Positions 13,025 through 24,700 of a DNA stretch of 64,000 nucleotides are shown here, piece by piece. A program made the position numbers and the translations under genes. Location: positions 5,196,501 to 5,260,500 of the forward strand of contig JALDNG010000007.1 of the NCBI GenBank assembly GCA_024349245.1. The letters are read 5' to 3'. Numbering within the stretch: the stretch's first letter is position 1; each line of letters opens with the position of its first letter. Under the pieces are notes generated by a model. The model searched no databases. It was not told the DNA's origin and saw only the letters and a list, made by a program, of their open reading frames with translations. The DNA comes from Neodontobutis hainanensis. Lineage: Eukaryota > Chordata > Actinopteri > Gobiiformes > Odontobutidae.

Positions 13025-15150
13025 AATCCTGCTCTTTATTAATTACAATACATTTATTTGGTCATGTTCTGAAATGAATTGTTCTTTAGGGGGCGCTATT
13101 GAGCCATCTAAGACCTTAACCCCGTTACTAAAGCTTATTGTTATCTGGAGAAACTTCTGCAGGACCTAAACTGATTTATAAATAATTGGTGCTACTATTG
13201 GAATCAGTTTCTTTTACTATTCAAATATGCTCAACTGTCTATTACTGTTTGTTTTCAGGAGTTAGTTTTTGTTGAGGACATGATATTTGTTGTTTGCCAC
13301 CTACATGTCCTTCACCAACTCCATTAACTAAATCTTTGTTCCCTGTTTGTGCTTCTAGTATAAAACCTAATGCATCTACTTAAAAGTCACTTTAAAGAAC
13401 AAGTGTTAACAAAATCTGATTAAACAGTGCTAACCTTAATGAGGTATAGCTGATGCATTTGTTATACAGTGTTGTTACTTTCTGCTTTCAGAATTTTACC
13501 TTTTTTGCTCAAATAGTGCTGAACATACCTAATCCCTCTTGTACCAATGTTACACTTTCAGGTTTTCTTGTGTTTACACAAAGCTGTCGTCCAGTCCACT
13601 CTGAATACCTGCCTATGCAAAGTGCTTTGTCATCTGTGGTTCTTTGCATCCACAAAATCTGCTTAGCTGCACACACGATACAAATGAGTCTTCTTTTATT
13701 GAATGATGTCACAGCAAAGATTATTGACCGATTCAGTCATCAACCTTCATCAAGCAGGACCCAAAAATATCAACAGGGAAACTGGGTTTTTACAATCCAG
13801 TGTGAATTAGTTCAACTTATTTATTGATTTTATGTTGTGTGTTTGGCTAGTTTTATGCACCGATCAGATACTTTCATTGTACAACAGTAAATATATATAT
13901 TGTTATATACTTAGATGAAAATGAATGCTCAAGCTCCTGTCATGAAAACTGATCAAACAAAAGTACCTGCGTCTGTAGCAAGTGCTCATCTTCATCCAGA
14001 GGCACTTTATTCCAGAGACTGCCAGATTTTGTCAATACTAATGAAAGACAATGCAAAGTGCTTGTTAAAGGGATCTTCTCAACACATCCAATAAAATCAA
14101 TGAAATTCAGTATTCAGCAGTTAGTAATAAACAAAGACTGTTCACAATGGTTGACTGCAACAACAAACAGTGATCACAATGCCCTGGGCTGTTTCCTATA
14201 AATTAATTAAGTTGTTATAAATAATTGCATTCATAAAGGTCTATCAGCAACAACCTGCTGCAGTGCAAGATCAAGCCGACTTGTTATTCTTAACTTGGCA
14301 CAGATTTGTTCGTAGTTCAATGCTAACACTTGAGTTTAATGACTCATTTAAGTCATGAATTAGAGCCACTGTGATTTAAGAGCTCATTCACTGCTTGATA
14401 AATCTGCTTGGACAGATATGACTCATGCTGGAGCCACTATGCAGTCTTAAAATAATCCAGACCGAGGACTTCAAATGTATCTCTGTCCAGTTTCTGGTGG
14501 GACCTAAGATGTTGTTGAATAAGCCTTGTTACAAAACTTTCACTTTTAAACTATATGAATTTCAACCACATACAGTATTTAAGAGTACAACTTTATGTTA
14601 CAATATAGCGTCTGTAAGGAAATCAGAGACTGCTGGCACAGTCTCCAGTATTGTGCAAAATATTAGAAGTGTCTTGTTTTTTTTTTTTTTTTTTAAAGAA
14701 AATAATATATTCAATTGGCATTTTTCTGTTGCAGGGTTTCATTTACTTTATTTAGGTAAACTCCCCAGACTCAGTACTTACATGACATGCATACATACAG
14801 AGCATGAGGTTCAAAGATAGTGGCAATTTATTCAAATTAATTTTATTTCTGTTACATCACAAGAAAAAATATGGATGTTATGACACATAAACAAAATGTG
14901 TTTACCTTGCTAGTGATATTTATAAATGAATAAACACTTAAGTCTTAGTATTTAGACTTAAGGCTTTTCCAAATAGCAACAAATTCTCAATAGCTTGAGA
15001 TCCTCCTGTCAATGTGATGACATTATTAGTTCCTGGAGAAGTTCAAATAATGAGCGGAGCACGTGACTGATTTCATTATTTAAATGGTCTCAATTGATTT
15101 CTGGTCATTAGTCTGCAAGTCAAATACACTGCATTGCAGACTTTGCTGCA
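13025..15150. other. mccc2-tmem8b intergenic region
   Basis: About 2 kb of AT-rich DNA without a supported gene. It includes an AGGGGGCGCTA segment at 13088-13098, which is either half of a CTCF-like site or part of a fish repeat, and a T18 run at 14677-14694. Open frames at 13453-13827 and 14425-14820 lack homology and splice context. Confidence 0.6.
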
Positions 15151-15219
15151 ACACACAATAAATTTTGTATTTCTCAAAACAGAGGTGTGCTGGTGGATCC
15201 GACAGGCCATATGCTCGTG

Positions 15220-15700
15220 GTCCCGCTATGGGGGGTGCAGCCTCGGGGGGCAGCTGTGTCCTGCTTGTGTGAGAGTGTGTTTGGTGTGTGGTGGCCCGCA
15301 CGCCGGAGTGACGAGCTGCTGCTGCAATCTACGTGCGCACTGCGGTCAGAGTGACAGGGCCTCGTGTCCAATGAGGAGCTTCGACATATTGAGGTTGTCA
15401 AATCAAAGCCAACGAGGAGGATGTTGTCTCCATTACGTCATGCACAAACAGCTGGTCGTTGGCAAAAGAGCTGAAGAAATGTAGAGCAGCAGAGCGACTG
15501 AGATCCGCAGCCGGGCTGTAGCCCATCGCAGACACGGCTCAGAACGATGTGGCAGCTGGCGCGGTCGGCTCCGGGATGTAGCCCTGCGAGGCTGCTCGTG
15601 CTCGGATGCGCCTGGCTGTGCGCGCTTGGAGGTGAGTCCGCGGCACTCTCACTCTGTCCGCTCCGCGTTCGCTCAGCTTTACGTGGAGCTGTTCCTTTGT
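15220..15700. promoter_or_regulatory. tmem8b: CpG-rich promoter and first-exon region of tmem8b
   Basis: CpG and GC content rise sharply here compared with both sides and span the tmem8b first coding exon, as in a CpG-island promoter. TTACGTCA, a CRE/ATF- or bZIP-type site, is at 15433-15440, about 107 bases before the ATG. No TATA box was seen. The transcription start was not located. Confidence 0.6.
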
Positions 15701-18700
15701 CGCGGTGCTGAAATCCATCAGCAACAACAACAACGAGTGCGGTGGTATCCTGTTCAAGTCGTCAGTCCACTACAGATGCATTTATGAACCACGCTATGGC
15801 AGTGGTCGCCTTGACGCACGGGCTGCTCGGACTATTTATGGCATGACACATACTCTCTGGTCTTGAGATTACTAATGTGAGATTTAACCCGCCAACACAG
15901 GCTGGATGGTGCTTTGTGGGTCTCGGGGCTCTTTACGGGCTGTTTGACGTTGTCTGATGTGTTCAAGATCACAGATAAGAAGTTTAGTGGAGTTAAGTGG
16001 GAAACTGGACCACACATTACCTCAATGTTCACCTTTTAAATTTTATAGTAAATTGTAATGACATGAGTTTTAGGCACAAACACAAAGAATGTTGTCCTAC
16101 AAAGTGCGTGCATTCATCAAACTGTTTCTGCAGCTTCAAGGCAGAAGGCGAGGAACAAAAGCCACAGTGCTTAATTATAGGACTTATTGTATGTCTGTTT
16201 ATCCTACTGCAAATGCAAATTCAGTGTCACCAAATAGATGAAGGTGTGTGGGAAGATGTTGCAGTCCTTCACTGACCTGTTGATGTTCATTTTGGAAAAC
16301 ACTTGGTCATTAGAAACTCAATTTAACCATCAAGAGATTTTTCTAATTTTGGGGTATTACAGGAGTTTGTTTTAGATGGATTTTTTTCTTTGGTTTTATG
16401 AGAGTAGATGGAAGTGATCCTGTGTGTTTGAAAAATGGCTGCAAACAAAAAGACAATAGAGCTTTGGTCTTTGTGTGAAACATAAAAGCAGCTTATAATC
16501 TTAGCTAATTACAGTATCTTCTCACTTTTCTTTAAGGTCACAGATATGTCTCTACCTGATTACAACAACAATAACCTCAGTGAATTGTGCCTTTAACTGC
16601 ACACTGTCTACAGTAATTGCCAGCTTGTGGTCACCAAAGAGCTGATGGTCTGTGGGAGGCTGTTGCAGTTCCTCTCTGACTTGTTGCTGTTTATGATGCT
16701 TTGGGGAAATACTTGATGCCTGTTAGGGAGCTGTGTTTATAACCATTTTGCCATTGGAGCGCATAACATATGCCTGCAAATATGGGTACTATATGGATAA
16801 GAGGTCTCAAACGAAAAAAAAATCTGTTCGAGACATATTGGCCGCTCTGGACCTGCAATCCTTATAATGGTTTTGTAATAAAGCTATTATAAATCTTCAA
16901 AGATATTTGAAACAGTGGTGGAATGTTACAAACTACATCACTTACGCTTTTCTAAAAAATTAGGTTTAAACACAACACTGCATAAATCTCTAGTGGAGAT
17001 GACAAAAAGCAGGATTATGCCTATATTAAGCTTGTAACAGAATAAAACAGTGGTTTGGGATGCTCTCATTGAAGAGATTAATGAATTCCAAAACACGCCT
17101 AGGAGCTGCTTTGTGCTCAATGCGTGATGTCTGTATTTAGCTGGCAACCGTCAGCATTACAGAGATATGTGTCACCTTCTGATGCTTGTATCACACCAGA
17201 TTTTCTGCGAGGTCTGTGCCGTTTCCTGGTGACACGGGTCATAAATACATCTGGACACTGTGAAGTTAATAAGCCATGTCAATGTTAATTAACATTTCCA
17301 TTTCATGCAAAAACAAACTGAGTGTCAAACTCCTGTCAAAATAGCTCAACAAGGTTTGTTACAGACCATGTTGCTGTTACCTTGGTATTTTCAAATGTAT
17401 ACACCATATTTCTGTAACCAAACTGAACACACTCATCGGCTGTATGCAATGCAATATTGTAGATTTAATAAAAGGTATCAGGCTGCCTTTTTTCACAGAA
17501 CTTATTTCAACACAATGATTTTTTTTTTAGTAAACATCTGGAATACTCGTTGCATAAACCAAACTTAATTGCTATCTTCCTCAAAAGCATGACTATGAAC
17601 TAACAACATCTCTTTACTGTCAAAGTGAGACACAAATTGCCTGATGACAAGCCTAGCGACAGTTGACAATGTGTAACAGTAAATGAGAGAACCCCCCCCA
17701 CTATTCTTGTAGTTGTAGTTCTTTGTCCTAACATATTCTAAAATGTTCACAATTTAAACATACCAAACACTTCATCTATGATTCTATAGCTAAAATAATT
17801 TGACAGAAGCCTATGTTATGAAAAGCTAGCCTGGTAAAATGTTGTTTTAGTGATAGGGAATGAACCATGGTGAAGGCTTATAGAACATTAAACGTCCCTG
17901 ACATTTATCTCAACAAATGTGTTTTTATGCAGTATAAATGTTGTTGCACATATGGGAGCTGCTGCCACCACCAGGAGTCTTTCTGCATCCAGTTCTCTGT
18001 GTGTCCTCAAATATAGGCATACATGTATTAAAAGGGCAGCTAAGCTTTATGCAAAGAGCGTTCATATATCACCAAGAGCAGGGCAGAGGGAGGCTACGAC
18101 AAGAGTGAAATAAAGGCTGCAAGCTTTGTCTGGGATTAGGCTTCAGCTCTTGACAGTGAGATTGCTTCATTCGTCTGAGTTTGTGCCTCCTTACAGTGCG
18201 TCTTAGTATTCAGGGTTGCTCCTATAGGTGTGAGGACTGGCAACATTGTGTGGGAGAGGGGCAGAGCAGACATACATTAGAACACAGAGCACATTCAAAA
18301 AGCCTATCCTTCCTCATGCCTTGGCACTTGGATCATCATCAAGGCAAAACGCTCAGGCAATAGCAAGCGTGCAGCCACAAATCACAGCATTAGTACAGTG
18401 AGCTCACTCACTGTCTCGCTATTAACTCGCAGCAAATTGGTGTCATGCTGTTTTAGGGGTGCTCGCTTTTCGTTGCACACTCTTTTATAATATGGCACTT
18501 CTTGTCCACATTACAGGTGGGCATTTTGAGAGAATTATCCTGAAAAGAAGAAAAGTAATCACTGCAGGTCTTTCAAGCACAGAGAGTGTGAGAATAGTTT
18601 GTGTGAACATAAAAGTGTCTCACATCCCAAATCTTATTGCACCTCTACACTACACTATGCAATGTAGTTTACTGTGCAATACAGACCCACATAGATTTGT

Positions 18701-21700
18701 GTAAAAATAGTGTTTTGTAGTATGTAAAAATGCCTGATGTTTATACTAAATGATGATTGCAGAATTCATCTACCTGTAATTAAAAGTACAATTATTTTGA
18801 TCTGGCAAAATACATTCAATATTTGATCCTCTAAGCTTATCACCGGTCTACATCTGGCAAATGGTCTGTTTTTAAATATATCTGTGAACTGTTGAGTTTT
18901 TTATTACAAAATGTTATGTAAATTTTCAAAGCACACTGCTTTTGTCCTCATCTGTCTCTGCTTCCAGCTCCACCACTACAATATTCATTTTAAATCTGTA
19001 GACATTTTTTCTGGTTCTTTGTCAAAGTGGTACCTTGTTACATGTTAAAAAGATTTTTTGTTGTTGCACACTCAATTTTACCACAAACCAAGTATGCTGA
19101 GCAAGTTTGAAAAGAACACTGCATTTCATCATACTTGTCACTGAATGCACTAAAAATGCAAATTGTCAGAAACCCTCTCCAGTAACACATGAATGCACCT
19201 TCATAGCGCCACTGCAGAACATAACTGGGAAATGTCTTGTATTTAAATGTCTTATCTGAGAGATGTGCCATAGTAATTAACTGACTCACACGATTTCTCT
19301 CAGTTTGTACCCACCCATGGGGCGTGACACTGCCGAGATGGCTCATGTAGGTAATATGGCAGATTACACCTGTCACTTGTTCAGCTGCTTTTATATGCAG
19401 CGCCTTCAGTGGATGTAATCCAAGGATTTGACATTATGCAGGACGAGAGTGAGCCTGCATACATACGTCTCTCTCAGCTCCTTTTAAAAGTGTTTTAGGG
19501 TCTAATCACACATTTAGAGGATCTAGCCTTGTCCAGACTGTTTGGCAGGCTCAAGGAGGAGCTTGTCATTACGCTTAAGATGAGGTACTGGTCTTCATTT
19601 AGAGTTTTGTGTTTCAGAGAGAGCAAAGGTATTAATCATAATCCTTTTTTAAATCAGGTAGCTGTGGTGTACTTTGTATTTTCCATATAAAATTCTTCTG
19701 TTTCTCCTCCCTCAGACTGCCTCTTTGTGACTGAGTATTTCACACGAACGCCTCGTAAGCTCAATGCTTTCAACTCCTTCGCCAGTGTGGAATTGTTCCA
19801 CTTCAATGTGCCTGATGACACCATGATGGCTGTCTGGAACCTTATCACCTTCAAGGAGCAAGGGGGCACATTTGGAGACAACTGCCCGAACCGCAATGTG
19901 ACTGTGTAAGTCTTTAAGTCGTGCACTAGGTAAATGTAGGTAGTAATGTAGTTTATTTCTTCTTCTTTTGAGCTCACAGCAAGCCTCTGCAGACCTCTTC
20001 CTCTGTGTGGTATAAAAATAGGAAGTACATCTCACTTTTATATAAGCGAGGTTATAGTGCCTGGTTAAACCCCTGTATATGCGGTTACTTTCAGCTTCAA
20101 ACTATGGAGGAGCTGCTGTTAGAGTATTAGCTACATCCGGCTTTAATTAGGCCTATTTTTATCTGACAGGCATGTAGTGCATCATGAGATGAGGTGACTC
20201 TTCCTTGTCGCTGTGACGGTATGATTGACATGCACATGATTAAGATAGAGTTGTTTATTTTGCCTCTTTTTAAAGTGCAGTGTCTTATTTCTATTTTTAA
20301 AACAAATTTGTAATGGACAGGTACTTTCGGTCTGGGGCGCCACCCGTAATCAACCCCCTGTACACACGGTTCCCTCGGGATACGGTTGTCCCAGGGTCAT
20401 TTGCTGTGACGCTGACCTGGACTCTTCCAAACCGTACGACGGGAGCGTTCAATGTCACCAGCCCGCTCCCTGGAGACTGGTTTCTGGCAGCGCATCTACC
20501 CAAGGATGAAGGGAAGATCTCAGTCAAGGTGAGCCTCGTTTTTTGTGTCAAATAAGATGCCAGGATGTGTCACTGCTCAACGGCTGGACAAATGGAGTTG
20601 TCACAGGTGTCAATCAAACTATATCATTACCCCTATCTTAGTGGTAACTGTCATACTTCCAAGCTTTTCTGTTTATTGCAGCTTCCCCCAAAACAAATCC
20701 TGTTTAAAGTGACAAATTAAGAGCTTGAAACCCTGTTGTGCGACATTTCAATCACTAACACAGAGTGGTAACAAGTGTTATGTAATTTAACTTTGATGAA
20801 ATCTACATCTAACATATTCCCTTCACGGTTACTTAGCTCTCGCTTATGACAGAAAAATGTAATAAAATGATACAAGCCCTCACTCAGATTAATATTCTGC
20901 ATAGTGCTGCTGAGCTCAAAGAAGCAGAACAGTGGCACAGGGCTTTTCTTCGTCCCATCAAGTTCTCCTATTTGGCCACATAAACACCTGCTGATTTCCA
21001 TTTCAGCCAATTCATTTGTCATAGGCATAGCGTTTGCTTGTGCTTTCTTTGTGGTTTTCACTGGCTGGCAAAAGTGCACCTGCAACAAACAATCAGAAAT
21101 ACCATCAAAAGTTGCCATCCATGCTGTGCGTCCAAAAGAATTGGTTTTCTTTGGGGGCTCTGCGAAAAGAAAGCGCTGCAGCTAGAATGTGACCGGCTTC
21201 TATTGACGCGGTGAATAGATGGAAATAACACACCTATTCCAAAATCTGCTTTGAGAAGCAGTTTTGTAGCAGCCTCAATGTGATGTGTCTTCTGAAGGCA
21301 AAGAAAGCAAAAGGCAGATTACACACTGTATCACTAATAATACTGAGATATAGTGAGAGTTTGGTAAGAAAAAGCCTCAAACAAGTACAAGTAAAAAATT
21401 CAACATTTTGACGCAGATTCACAAATTCACAACATTAAATCGGCTTCTCCTATATGTGTAATGTTTTTTCCTCACTCTTGTGGTGATTTAATGGCATCCT
21501 TGGTGTGTACAAGTTGGATACTTTTTCCTTTCTTTTGCCTTTACAATGTCACATGCACAATATACAACAAACAGCAAATACTGTAGACATATTCTAGCAT
21601 TCTATGTGCATGCCATTGCAGTGTATTTGTCACATCAGGTGGAATAGCTATCGTCAATATATCAAGGAAAATATCACCTATTGCTAGTTATTGTCAGTTC

Positions 21701-24700
21701 TTAGCCTGGAAATCCTACCAGATTCCACAGAGTAAAGACAAATTGTTTGTTTAGAATAAAAAAAGAATTAGGATAGCTGGCAGGACTCTGAAGTGAGTAC
21801 TGTTACCTTGATGGTTGTATATCTGATTATGACATCAGATCCAGAGCAACTGTGATATAATAAAGCAAAGCATCAGTCAATTCTGTAAGGCCCGACACTT
21901 GAATAAATGTTCCGTTATTCCCTTTGCTGTTCTTCTGGGTCTATGATATTCATTGACAGCCCTGCCTCACAGAAAAGCCAATATGCTGTACATTACAGTC
22001 TTCATTAAATGCTGGATATTGGCCCATCTGTTATCAGTCTTTAATCTTTTAACTTATTTAACTGCTCATATAAAATTCATGTTCCTTTCTGATGAGGATG
22101 TTAAATGATGAAACAACTGAACAAGATAACAAAAGGTAAACTGTAGTTCACATTGGATTGCAGAGATGTTACCTTGTATTGCGTTAGATTGTTCAGGTGT
22201 ATCCTTCAAACTTCAAACTTCACAAGTTTTTTCCTTCTAAAACTGCATACTCTCAGCGGGTCTTTCTGACTGAAGGAGCTAAAGAATCCAATTAGTCAAG
22301 GTTTCAACTGGGACTTCTTCTGTTCTATGGCCTAAATGCACTTTCACATCCTTTAAGAAAACTTCCAAAGCAGGAATTCTAGAAGAAATAAATTAACATC
22401 ATATTTTTGTGGAAATAGTGGAATTCAAATCTACAGAGGAACATCAAAAGCTGCCTGCACAAAGTGGGAAACAGTGGCCTTTAAAAGCCACGTCGAGCCT
22501 TATTTAAAACACAGCTCCTCTGCGAGGCACACATGCAGCTCGGGCTGACAGGCTGTAATAAATCAAAGGGTCACCCAGCACCTACCGAACTAATGACATG
22601 CCACAGTAATTGTGGCTGGAGCAAGAGAGGTTAGCGATTAGATGACAGGATGAAGGACCTCATTAGGCATTCACACCTGTCCTTTTGAATCAGATGTGAA
22701 AGGCGTTGTTCCCTTGAAAACAATTTTTTACAGTAGATCATGTGTAGAAGCATCACACGACCTGCTGGCTCTGTAAGTCATTCCGGCTGCTTATCTCATC
22801 TGGAAAGCACATAAACATTACAGCTCAAGAGCAAACGAGTGAAATAGTGGCTGCGTTTAAGGCTGTGTAGCAGAACATAGGACAGTGCTATTCTTAGAAA
22901 GCCAACAACAGCTCCATGCTCACTGTCCACTAGGAATTTTGAGGCCCTATTACTTTTTACTAGCTCTGACATGTTATTGTCCTTGCAGGGTCTGTCTGAA
23001 GAATGCCAGTACCTTTTCCAGCCACAGCTCATCGTACAAAGACTGATCGGGATCTCAGTGCTCTACCCGGGCTACTTCATCGACCAAGTGATCCCTGCTC
23101 ACAACAGATCCGCACTTTATAAGTATGTCCGCTGACCTGTGTTTACATGGTGTGGAAATCATAGTGTGGAAATCACATTGACAACAATTATAATATCACA
23201 ACAATACTAGAATCAAATATGGTATATATCTGTATAAACTCATTCATACTGGTCTTCGAATATTGCAGATGAATAATACAATGTTCAAAAAAGAAACTTC
23301 TCAAATGCAAACATTACACTGTGATTTATGTTTAATGTTTATACATACATGGTTTACATTGTACAGGGCATGGGACAATAACCTCTCAAACAGCCTTGAT
23401 AATTGTGATATTGATGTGCTATAGGTGTAGAATCTGGGAAGTAAAAAAAGAAGGTGTTTTTACTCTTACCACTTCTATTGCTATCGATATACATTAACTT
23501 TTCTCATACTACAGCACAATGGTATTCTAACTGTTTCCTCCTCTGTGTGTGTGTGTGTGTGTGTGTGTGCTTGTGCAGAGTGTTCGTCCCCAATTATATA
23601 TCAAAGGTCAAAGTTCAGCTGGTAAACTGCGGCACGAAGAACAAGAGCAGCGACAGTTGTCCTGTGGTGCTGAAGATAAGAGCGCGGGCACCACCGGTGC
23701 ATAACTCAAGTGCCCTCGACTGTAGGGAGTGGAGCCCCTGTGAGTTAGAAACAGCAGCTCCAGCCTGGGAGCAGTGGTACTACATCCTGGTGGAGAGGTA
23801 TCTCGGTAATGCTGATGTCTACTTCCGCATCGGCGTACAGGTCACAGGTGAGAGCATGCCACAGGTTTAATGAAAATGAAGAAGAATCTGTTGTTTTGGT
23901 TATACTAGCCAAGGTCAAACGTTTAATAGTTTATTAAACAACTGCTTCATTATTCTACAGCCATCTTCAAATATAGGACCTGTTTAAATGTATGTAATAC
24001 TATGTTAACCCTTACAGTCCAGCAAAAATGAGGCCAATTTCCAACTTCTCTTTTTCTCTTTGTCTCTTGATTTTTGCTCGTCTGATTAGGTCTGTTTTGG
24101 GCATCAAATTAATTTCAGACCACAATTGTTCATATTAACTATTCATTTCTCATTTGTCTGGAATAAATGTAAATCAAGTAAATAATTTTTTACTAGTTTT
24201 AACTACAATATCTAAGGATAACAAGATTAGCTGCAGTGCTCCTTTTGGTTCTTGGATCAATTTGAAAAGGACTTGCTGAGTCTCAGTAGCTGCTGCTGTG
24301 AGCCCCTCTCTGTTGTTTAAATAAATATTGTTTTACCAGATTTTCCAGTTAGACTAATTTATTGAATGACTTCTTAGAGGTAATGTTGAGTTTCATCTTT
24401 TTGTCATCATTTTCAAATTGACTGTGATCATGTTTATTACCTCTATCTGTGAGCGGCAGGCCTCCGGCGTGGTTCATTATTTTTTATCCTGCTGCTTTTG
24501 AAGAGGTACTATGGTATGATAGTGGTTTAAATTAGGCCAAACAAAAGCTTCAAGTGGAACTGCTTCATATGTATAATACAACCTAACATAAATGACGGTT
24601 TGCAAAAGTCCATTTATTGTAATATTTTCTGGATTCATTTTTCTGCAAGTCAAAGTCCATAACCCCCTTTGAGGCCTGTCAAATGTCCCTGCGGTTCTGT

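Larger units (their letters stand above)
15632..19715 (+). other. tmem8b intron 1
   Basis: This 4.1-kb intron lies between the signal-peptide exon and the exon starting DCLFVTEY. It holds two diverged copies of a roughly 90-base sequence (16224-16313 and 16627-16726). No coding segment or RNA gene was recognised. Confidence 0.8.

Noticed and set aside
15134..15484. 116-codon open frame just upstream of tmem8b
   Set aside because: It ends before the tmem8b ATG, has no recognisable domain and is likely a by-product of the CpG-rich promoter. A uORF role cannot be judged without the transcription start.
20297..20551. Minus-strand open frame opposite tmem8b exon 3
   Set aside because: It mirrors a GC-rich coding exon on the plus strand; the plus-strand reading has clear homology.
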